From Phycisphaerae bacterium (GTDB lineage Bacteria > Planctomycetota > Phycisphaerae > Sedimentisphaerales > Anaerohalosphaeraceae): a stretch of DNA of 9,028 bases. Under the pieces are notes generated by a model, which saw only the letters and a list, made by a program, of their open reading frames with translations, ran no database searches and was not told the DNA's origin. A program made the position numbers and the translations under genes. Positions 1-6,680 of the stretch are shown piece after piece; the first letter of the stretch is position 1, and each line of letters begins with the position of its first letter. The DNA lies in assembly GCA_007121565.1 (NCBI GenBank), contig SKKI01000221.1, forward strand, positions 1-9,028, read 5' to 3'.

Positions 1-50
1 CCGACGGGGGCGACGGCTTTGTTGACGGGACGTTGAACGGGTTTATCCAT
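1..50 (-). CDS. 5' end of a downstream operon gene (partial, unidentified)
   Basis: An ATG at 50-48 opens a minus-strand frame that stays open to the window edge, giving 17 residues: MDKPVQRPVNKAVAPVG. It is preceded by a strong Shine-Dalgarno (AGGAGA, 63-58) 7 nt from the ATG, and it begins 27 bp after the stop of the TPR gene, so it is almost certainly the next gene of the same operon. The visible peptide is polar, rich in Pro, Val and Lys, and has no signal peptide or membrane segment so far. That is too little to assign a family. In comparable EPS loci a chain-length/tyrosine-kinase (Wzz/Wzc-like) or ATPase gene often follows here, but that is a guess from context only. Confidence 0.7.
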   Translation of the reverse strand, partial: MDKPVQRPVNKAVAPV

Positions 51-57
51 AAGTGGC

Positions 58-63
58 TCTCCT
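58..63 (-). promoter_or_regulatory. Ribosome binding site of the downstream partial gene
   Basis: AGGAGA on the minus strand lies 7 nt upstream of the ATG at 50-48. It is among the strongest Shine-Dalgarno matches in the window, and it is the main reason for accepting the truncated gene at 50-1 as real. Confidence 0.7.
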
Positions 64-77
64 GATCATTTGATCCA

Positions 78-3000
78 TTAGAGTGTCATATTTGCATGCT
101 GTTCGAGTGCACTGATCCGCTCTTTGAGGCGCTGCTGTTCGGGTTCGGGGATGTCGGACGCAGCATTCAGCGCATTGTGGAAATTGTCGATCGCCAGACT
201 GGCCTGGCCGAGTGATTCATAGACTTGGCCGAGATGATCATACACATTCCAGGGAACCGTCCGTTGGCTGACCTCGAACAGGTGCAGTGCCCGCAGCAGA
301 TTGCGCTGCGCTGCTTCGAGGTTGCCGTTTTTATATTGTGTATAGGCGTAGGTATCCAGGTACACAGGGTTGTCCGGATCGTGCTGATGGGCGCGTCGTG
401 CGTAGTGCATTGCAGTATCGAGCTGCTGGTCATTGGTGGCCAGCAGATACGCCATGTTGTTCAAAATCGATGGATTCTCCGGATAGCGTTCGAGGATGTC
501 CTCAAAGACGTCAATGGAACGGCTCAGATACTGTCCGTCGGCGGTTTTCATATAGGCCCGCACCAGCAGGCTGGCTTTTTTGAGGGACAAGTTCGCCCAT
601 TCCGGCTGATCGGGGGCAACCTCGGCCATGCACTGACGGATGATGTTCAAACCGCGGTTGTACTGTTCGTTGTGTGCTGCCAGATGATAACTCAAGAGTC
701 TGTTGGCCAGGCGATCCGGATCGCGCTCGATCCAGCGAACCGCCAAATCCTGACCGACCGTTTCCAGGATCAATGAGAGAATCTTGGCTTGAAACTCGTC
801 ATGCGTTCCGGCCCTGTCCAGCGCCGTCAGAAATGACGTTTCAGCGTCGCCGGTCCGGCCCTGTTTGAAATGTGCGGTTGCCCTATGGGCGTACGCCAGC
901 GGCGCCAGCGGACCGTCGATGACCGTTGAGGCCACCTCTAAGGCGGTATCAACCATTTGGTTTGCGATCATTGCATCGAGAACGAGATTCAGGATGGCGG
1001 GATTGACCCGGCCATGTTCGCGGTAAATCGTCCAGGCGCGATTCAGATAGGGCATCGCCCGGTCGGGCTGATCAATGGACAGATAATACCGGCCGGCGCG
1101 CATAGGCCAGGCGGGGTCGTTTGGAAATTGCTCAATCGTCTGGTTATAAAAGCGCTCCAGGTCGGCTGTTCGGTTGTTTTCCTGATAAATCGATTCAAGC
1201 AGATGGCGCATCTGGACAGGGGGCTGGGCCTCCTGAAGTCCGCTGCGCAGCTCGCCGATGGCTGCGTCGATCTGCCGCAGTTCGCGATAGACCATCGCCA
1301 GCTCCATGCTGACCGTTGGATCGGCAGACAGACTTTTGCTGCGCTGCAGATCGTCCAGGGCCTGGCGCGGCTCGTTCATCAGCCGTCGAATCCGGCCGCG
1401 CAATCGCCAGGCACCGGCATTGTGCATGTCCGATTCCAGGTATCGGTTGGTCAGCGTCATCGCCTCATCAAGCTGTCCATGGGTCATTTTAATCCAGGCT
1501 TCCAGCAGCAAGACCAGTTGCTCATCAGGATACCGGTCTGTCAAGCGCGTCAGCTTTCGGTTTGCATCGTCGGCATAGCCGCCGTCCAGGTATTTCTGGA
1601 TTAGCCACAACCGGCCGTCTTTGTCGTGATCGAGCTCTGCCAGACGATCCAGATGATATTTAAATTCCGTACGGTTGCCGGCGCCTTCTGCGGTGAGTAC
1701 CAGTCCTCGCAAAATGTTAATGTCTTGCGGATTGGACTGATGCAGTTCTGTGAGCACTTCTTTGGCATCGTCATACCGGCCGCTTTGCAGATAGAACCGC
1801 CAGAGCAGGTTTTCGTCATCGCGCAGGAGGGCTTCGGCCTGTTCGCTTTGACGGGTCAGGTTCAGAAATTCGGCGTATGCGGCTTTTGCCGTTTCGCTGC
1901 CCGGATCGATTTCAAGGGCCTGGTTGTACGCCTGGCCGGACAACTCGATCAGGCCGCTGCGCTTGGCTGTGTCGCGTTCGGCGCGGGCCATCCGCAGGGC
2001 CATATTGCCGAGCATAACGGCGTTGGTGACGGTGGGATGCTGCCCCAAGAGCTGCCGGCGAATGGCGATTGCGCGGTCCGGTTCCGTTTCGCTGATGACC
2101 TCGGCAAACACGCTTTGAAGCTGCCACTGGTTGGGATTCAGAGCGATGGCCATGGTGATGGCCTGAATCAATTCCTCCTGCTGGCTGGATGTCACACGCG
2201 TTCCGAGGGCGGCGTTGCGATCAAACAGCAGCGAGGCATGGTTTCTGGCATACAGGCTGTTGAGCGGGTCCGCCTGGGCGGCCTGACTGCTGTTTTCAAT
2301 CGCAGCGTCGAGATCATCCATATCCCGGTAAATAAGGCTTTTGACGTAATACCCCGAGCTTATCAGGGGGTTGATCGCCAGACATTCATCCACGCGGCGA
2401 AGTGCCAGTGAATAGTTGCCTTTTAAGTGTTCCAACTGGGCGGCTGCCATGTTGCCTTCAAAATCATCCAGATTGCGTGTGCGTATGACCTGCTGCAGGC
2501 GCTGGGCCGTTTCGATATCCTCGCGATCCAGCGCAATGTCAAATTGCATGCGAATCACATCATCATCGTCATCCGGAGCCGCTTGGGCGGCCTGTTGGAG
2601 CATCTCAAGGGCCGTGTCGTACTCGCCCCAGCCGCGATACAGTTCGGCTTTGGTCATGGCGCGTTTTTTGGCATCGTCCAGATGCCCCGCGGCGTCCAAC
2701 TGAAACGCCCTGTATTGCTCGTGGGAAATCGCCGACAACGGATCCGGAGCGTCAAGCTGTCGGCGCAGCACCTGCACGGAGAACGCGTCGGGGTCATGTG
2801 CCAGGTAGGCGTCCAACAGTTCCGCGGCGTCCTGGATTTTGTCATTCTGAGCGTAATGCAGGATGACGGAATTCAGCACGGAAAGCTCGACTTTTTCCGG
2901 TGCGTGAGCGAGCAGATCGCTGAGAAGCTGCTGTTGGTGCGGACGTAAATTGTTGATGTCGTCGCGCAGCGCGGCGATGGCCTGTTCGTCTTGCGCCTCC

Positions 3001-4805
3001 AGCTCAAGGCGGGCAAGCCGACGTGCCTTTTGCGTGATTTGCGACGAGACAAAACGCAGTTCCAGTGCGTTACGCTGATCGCTGCCCTCAGGCAGTGCCG
3101 CGATAGCTTCCGTGACGTACTCGGTTTCACCGAGTGCCAGTGCGGCATCGGTAATGATCTGTCTGCTGCGTTCATTGACGCCGTATCGCTGCTGGTAACT
3201 TTGAGCCGATACGAGGGCGTTGCGCCATCCCTGATGCTTTGCCATAAGCTCGGCGTATTCCAGAATCAAGTCCGGTCTGTCTGAAATAATGCGACTGCGA
3301 TTAAACATGGCCCGTTCCAGGAATTCGCGCTGTCGTCCGATGAGATTTTCTTCGCGGGCAACGCGGGCCAGGACCATGCACAGCACCGGGTCAACGGTTG
3401 AAGGCTGGTTGGGGCTATCATAAGCGCGTGCCTGTTCGTAGGCACGATACAGCAGGCGAATGCCGCGATCGCGCTGGCCTTTGGCCAGTGCCAGCATGCC
3501 TTGCCATTGCTGGACGGCGATGTGTTCGCTGCTGCCGTAAAATTGAGAAATCCGCTCCACATGCGGCTCGGCTCTTTGAATCCACGTGTGGGCGTCGTCC
3601 GGCCGATCCAGGGCGTGCTCAAGATAGCAGCGGGCCAGAAAGACATCCACGGCGTTGCGGTTGACCAGACTGCGTCGTTCGCGCGGGCCGGCAAGCGGCT
3701 GGGTCTGGCGCATGGTCAGCATCTCGTTGGCCAATTCCAGTGCATCGTCCATCGCTGCGGTATCGTTGAACGCCGAGCCTCTGCGATAGAGCAGGCTCGC
3801 CAGCCGATAGGCGTACTGGAACTCTTCCGGCGCCAGACGATGGGCTTGCCGGGCCGTTTCGATCGCGCGGTTCAAGCTGGACTCAGCGTCGCGTCTGCCG
3901 AACAGCTCGTGGGTTTGCGACAGGACCGTCAGAAGCTCAGGGTCAGGCGGCAGCGTCTGGAGATACTCTTCAATATCCGCACGCATACGTTCAATGGCGT
4001 TGGGATCGTCAGCCGAGGCCCGCAGTTCGTGCCTGTAACGGGCTGCGATCGCGGCGCTTTTATTTTCGGATTGTTCAATCGCCTCGTCCAGCCGTCGCAT
4101 CGCGGTCTGCTGCGCTCGCTCGTCGGCGCGCATGATGCCGGCAGTGGCCCGCAGGCTGCCCTGGACCAGCATCGCGTCTGCCAAATACGCATAATGCGAA
4201 TGAACACCCGGCTCTCGCTCGATTAACGCTTCAAATGTGTCGATCGCCTGCGTCACATAGTCTTCGGGGTTGGTTGTGCCGCCTCTTCGCGCGATGGATA
4301 GGGCGGCCCGTCCATAGGCGGCAAGCAGCTCCGAGTCCGGCTTGCTGTCGCCGTCGGCATAGATATCGAGCAACTCTGTCGCATTCTCGTGGACGTTTTG
4401 CCAGGCGGCGGCCGCGCCGCTGTCGGCCATCTCATAGAAATACTCGAGCATTTTCCGGCGGGCCTGCTTGTTTCGCGGATCGATGTTCAACACCGTATTC
4501 CAGCTTCGCAGCGCCCTGGGCCAGTTGGCCTGCTGATGTTCGTCGTCAATCAGATGCAGCTCGGCCAGGTCAAACAGGCGTTCAATTTTGTAGGCGTCGG
4601 TCGGCCCGTGGGCATAGGCCCGTCCCATGTGGCGCCGAGCCCGTTCATAGTCGTTCTCGGCCAGCGCCTCTTGGGCCAGGCGAAGGTTCAGCTCCGGGTT
4701 GCGGTTGCGCATATAGCGAATCCCCAGAATGCCTACTCCGATCGCACCCAGTGCAAGAACGCTGAGGCCAATAATCACCACTTTTTTGTTTAATTTTTTT
4801 GCCAT
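78..4805 (-). CDS. Giant membrane-anchored TPR-repeat protein of the exosortase/EPS locus
   Basis: This is a 1575-residue protein. Residues 1-8 are basic (MAKKLNKK) and residues 9-30 form one hydrophobic segment with no lipobox Cys and no clear signal-peptidase site. A signal anchor with the rest in the periplasm is the best reading. From about residue 36 to the C terminus it is built of helical hairpins of TPR type. Clear copies are at about 40-70, about 785-860 (NYSLALRRVDECLAINP, then DLDAAIENSSQAAQADP), and 1449-1553 (starting NNMAYLLATN, with a later YESLGQASLAIDNFHNAL). Some middle repeats are degenerate. TPRs bind proteins, so a scaffold role for the exosortase/polysaccharide machinery is inferred; no catalytic domain is visible. 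The start at 4805 is supported by AAAGG 8 nt upstream. It lies 43 bp after the EpsI-like gene and 27 bp before the next one. It is larger than typical PEP-CTERM-system TPR lipoproteins (about 900 residues) and is not a lipoprotein. Confidence 0.9.
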   Translation of the reverse strand: MAKKLNKKVVIIGLSVLALGAIGVGILGIRYMRNRNPELNLRLAQEALAENDYERARRHMGRAYAHGPTDAYKIERLFDLAELHLIDDEHQQANWPRALRSWNTVLNIDPRNKQARRKMLEYFYEMADSGAAAAWQNVHENATELLDIYADGDSKPDSELLAAYGRAALSIARRGGTTNPEDYVTQAIDTFEALIEREPGVHSHYAYLADAMLVQGSLRATAGIMRADERAQQTAMRRLDEAIEQSENKSAAIAARYRHELRASADDPNAIERMRADIEEYLQTLPPDPELLTVLSQTHELFGRRDAESSLNRAIETARQAHRLAPEEFQYAYRLASLLYRRGSAFNDTAAMDDALELANEMLTMRQTQPLAGPRERRSLVNRNAVDVFLARCYLEHALDRPDDAHTWIQRAEPHVERISQFYGSSEHIAVQQWQGMLALAKGQRDRGIRLLYRAYEQARAYDSPNQPSTVDPVLCMVLARVAREENLIGRQREFLERAMFNRSRIISDRPDLILEYAELMAKHQGWRNALVSAQSYQQRYGVNERSRQIITDAALALGETEYVTEAIAALPEGSDQRNALELRFVSSQITQKARRLARLELEAQDEQAIAALRDDINNLRPHQQQLLSDLLAHAPEKVELSVLNSVILHYAQNDKIQDAAELLDAYLAHDPDAFSVQVLRRQLDAPDPLSAISHEQYRAFQLDAAGHLDDAKKRAMTKAELYRGWGEYDTALEMLQQAAQAAPDDDDDVIRMQFDIALDREDIETAQRLQQVIRTRNLDDFEGNMAAAQLEHLKGNYSLALRRVDECLAINPLISSGYYVKSLIYRDMDDLDAAIENSSQAAQADPLNSLYARNHASLLFDRNAALGTRVTSSQQEELIQAITMAIALNPNQWQLQSVFAEVISETEPDRAIAIRRQLLGQHPTVTNAVMLGNMALRMARAERDTAKRSGLIELSGQAYNQALEIDPGSETAKAAYAEFLNLTRQSEQAEALLRDDENLLWRFYLQSGRYDDAKEVLTELHQSNPQDINILRGLVLTAEGAGNRTEFKYHLDRLAELDHDKDGRLWLIQKYLDGGYADDANRKLTRLTDRYPDEQLVLLLEAWIKMTHGQLDEAMTLTNRYLESDMHNAGAWRLRGRIRRLMNEPRQALDDLQRSKSLSADPTVSMELAMVYRELRQIDAAIGELRSGLQEAQPPVQMRHLLESIYQENNRTADLERFYNQTIEQFPNDPAWPMRAGRYYLSIDQPDRAMPYLNRAWTIYREHGRVNPAILNLVLDAMIANQMVDTALEVASTVIDGPLAPLAYAHRATAHFKQGRTGDAETSFLTALDRAGTHDEFQAKILSLILETVGQDLAVRWIERDPDRLANRLLSYHLAAHNEQYNRGLNIIRQCMAEVAPDQPEWANLSLKKASLLVRAYMKTADGQYLSRSIDVFEDILERYPENPSILNNMAYLLATNDQQLDTAMHYARRAHQHDPDNPVYLDTYAYTQYKNGNLEAAQRNLLRALHLFEVSQRTVPWNVYDHLGQVYESLGQASLAIDNFHNALNAASDIPEPEQQRLKERISALEQHANMTL

Positions 4806-4813
4806 CGTAAATA

Positions 4814-4818
4814 CCTTT
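4814..4818 (-). promoter_or_regulatory. Ribosome binding site of the TPR gene
   Basis: AAAGG on the minus strand sits 8 nt before the ATG at 4805-4803. It supports this start over the out-of-frame ATG slightly upstream at 4842-4834, whose frame ends inside the TPR gene. Confidence 0.5.
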
Positions 4819-4848
4819 AAGAAACCATTTACACATCACCACAACGGA

Positions 4849-5649
4849 TTATGAACTTGTATCCTCCCTGTTTGCGGCCTCCCAGTCGGGCCAGTGGTCG
4901 TTTTCCAGCACGGGCAGCAGGATGTTGAGCAGCCGCTCGGACGCCTCGACGGTCTCCTGTCGGTCGGGATAGATCCGCTGCCGGCCAAACGGCGTGGCCA
5001 TCTGGCCGAAAAACTGCCATTCGACTTTGGAGAAATACGAATACCGGCTTAAAAAGTTCTGTCCCAGAATACGTCGGGTTTCGGTCCGGCTGCCGCTGTA
5101 TTGGCCGTTGGCGTGGAATAGATACGCGACATAAAAGTCCGAGCCGCCTGCGTGCATCGGATCATTGGTTCTGCCGAACAGGATATTCTGATAATTGAGA
5201 GTCTGCTGGTCGCCTTGTCCGCCGCGGTTCAGGCGGGCGGTGTCCACAAAGCCGCCCTTGCGCACATTGCCGCCGCCGACGTAGCACTCATCGGGGACGT
5301 GGGGGACAATGTCCGGATCGCCGGTGTAATAGGTCACAAAGACCATCGCAAATTGAGTCGGGCTGCCGTCCTCGGCCTGCGGGTCCTCCAGAAGCCATTG
5401 CAGATAGTCCTCGGTCCCCAGCGCCGCCAGAACATCCGGGTTGTCGATGCGCGTTTTGTTCACAACGACGAAGGGCTCCAGCGCTGATTCGTCCATCTCA
5501 TGCAGGGCATTTTGCAGCGGCAGGGGATGTTTGGTCAACTGCCAGCCCAATGCCTGAATCACCAGCGATTTGCTCGTGGCCGCTGTCAGCAAAACCAGAG
5601 CGCAGATCAGAAAGGCCGGTTGAAGATAGGGTTTTAGGATCGCTTTCAT
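4849..5649 (-). CDS. EpsI-like exosortase-associated protein (DUF3485-type)
   Basis: A 266-residue protein with one N-terminal hydrophobic segment (about 11-30) followed by a soluble, presumably periplasmic, domain. The family signal is the region FVTYYTGDPDIVPHVPDECY (residues 104-123). EpsI/DUF3485 proteins carry a Tyr-containing strand followed by an H-x-P-x-x-C motif, matched here by His117 and Cys122. The usual Gly-Trp after the Cys is replaced by YVGGGN. EpsI proteins accompany exosortases, either fused to their C terminus or as separate genes, and are needed for EPS production in some species; their biochemical role is unsettled. The ATG at 5649 overlaps the exosortase stop by 4 bp (ATGA), which implies translational coupling, and it has AGGAGAAGG just upstream. 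The rest of the protein is diverged: Gly/Asn/Arg-rich at 124-160 and acidic at the C terminus. The family call therefore rests on motif plus position. Confidence 0.8.
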   Translation of the reverse strand: MKAILKPYLQPAFLICALVLLTAATSKSLVIQALGWQLTKHPLPLQNALHEMDESALEPFVVVNKTRIDNPDVLAALGTEDYLQWLLEDPQAEDGSPTQFAMVFVTYYTGDPDIVPHVPDECYVGGGNVRKGGFVDTARLNRGGQGDQQTLNYQNILFGRTNDPMHAGGSDFYVAYLFHANGQYSGSRTETRRILGQNFLSRYSYFSKVEWQFFGQMATPFGRQRIYPDRQETVEASERLLNILLPVLENDHWPDWEAANREDTSS

Positions 5650-6656
5650 GACGCCTTCTCCTGTGTGTTGCTGTCAGACCGGCGAACGACAATCACATCT
5701 TCGTCGGCCTGCTCGGTTTCCTCGACAAACAGGTTGCTCATCAGCCAGGCCAGGCCGCCGTAGAGCGAAAACGCCAACGGCAGCATCAGGATGCCGAGCA
5801 TGTCGTGGTAGATTCCCTGAGCGTACTGCGGATCCCAGAAGATGTAAATCAGCGATGTAATAAAGACGCGAATGACATTGCACAGCACGGCAATCGGCAC
5901 GGTGCTGAGCAGCAGTACGCCGCGCTGCCACATCGGACGCCAGTGCAGATAGGCCATCGCCACGCCCAGCGCGACAAAGGCCATCAACAGGCGCATTCCG
6001 CCGCACGCCTCGGCCACTTCCAGGCTCGGCACCAGCGGCTGGCCGCGATAGACGACATCGATAATCACGCCGCTGATCGAGGCTTCAAGCTCGGGGATGC
6101 CGTTCAACACAAAAGCCGAGACGTGCGCGGCCAGGCGCTGCATCGGCTGGGTGATCTGGGTGTACAGCCTGCCCGGCAGGGGCACGGCGAAAAACAGGTA
6201 GGCGATCGGAAGCCAGGTCAGCTTAATCAGCGGCCATCCGCCGACAAACAGGACTGTGGCGCCGATGGCGGCGATGCCGATCAGGGCGTCGCCGTAGGCA
6301 AACTTAAACTGGACGGTGTTAAGCCAGTAGACGACCAGTAGGAAAACAAGTCCCCCCAGCCCGAAGAGCCAACTGGGTTTGGTCTTGATGCTGAAGAGCT
6401 GGAGGCGATTTTGATGCAGAAAATACAGGCTGAACAGCGGAATCAGAAATCCATGCGACCAGTTCGGATCCGATATCCAGCGGCTGACGATTTTGCCGAT
6501 CTCGATATGAAAAAACCAATACAGCAGCCCGGCCAAAATCGCGATCTTGATATAGACCGCCGGCGGCAGCTCGCTCCAGCGTTGGGCCGACAGCGAGGAG
6601 GCATTTGTGTTTTGCGTGATGTCCGGTTGCTGCGTCTGATTCACGTGAGTTACCAA
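5646..6656 (-). CDS. Exosortase (exosortase/archaeosortase family transpeptidase)
   Basis: This is a polytopic inner-membrane protein of 336 residues (from the TTG) with roughly eight hydrophobic segments between about 35 and 310. Exosortases cut C-terminal sorting signals (PEP-CTERM type) from exported proteins and are thought to pass them to a surface acceptor. The catalytic triad is visible: Cys218 in VAEACGGMRLLMAF, Arg263 in CNVIRVF, and His284 in GIYHDMLGIL. The N-terminal stretch DPNWSHGFLIPLFSLYFL (63-80) is also typical of the family. No EpsI domain is fused; that function is the next gene. The start is uncertain. No in-frame ATG precedes the membrane region; TTG at 6656 and GTG at 6644 are the choices, and neither has a well-spaced Shine-Dalgarno. 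The gene begins 24 bp after the Wza-like stop, so coupling is likely. The exosortase subtype cannot be fixed from motifs alone. Confidence 0.93.
   Translation of the reverse strand: MVTHVNQTQQPDITQNTNASSLSAQRWSELPPAVYIKIAILAGLLYWFFHIEIGKIVSRWISDPNWSHGFLIPLFSLYFLHQNRLQLFSIKTKPSWLFGLGGLVFLLVVYWLNTVQFKFAYGDALIGIAAIGATVLFVGGWPLIKLTWLPIAYLFFAVPLPGRLYTQITQPMQRLAAHVSAFVLNGIPELEASISGVIIDVVYRGQPLVPSLEVAEACGGMRLLMAFVALGVAMAYLHWRPMWQRGVLLLSTVPIAVLCNVIRVFITSLIYIFWDPQYAQGIYHDMLGILMLPLAFSLYGGLAWLMSNLFVEETEQADEDVIVVRRSDSNTQEKAS
5654..5662 (-). promoter_or_regulatory. Ribosome binding site of the EpsI-like gene
   Basis: AGGAGAAGG on the minus strand lies inside the last codons of the exosortase gene, with its AGGAG core 8 nt from the ATG at 5649. 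Together with the ATGA overlap it suggests both reinitiation and independent ribosome loading. Confidence 0.65.
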
Positions 6657-6680
6657 ACCTATGTAAAAAGGGTTTACGGT

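Noticed and set aside
225..4793. Long plus-strand ORFs (225-776, 957-1604, 1626-2411, 2427-2948, 3501-4226, 4235-4765) opposite the TPR gene
   Set aside because: All lie wholly inside the well-supported TPR gene. Their translations show no domain, signal or membrane logic and are what GC-rich antisense frames commonly give.
4645..4842. Minus-strand ORF starting just upstream of the TPR start
   Set aside because: It is out of frame with the TPR gene, shares its first codons' DNA, lacks a good ribosome binding site and ends inside the TPR gene.
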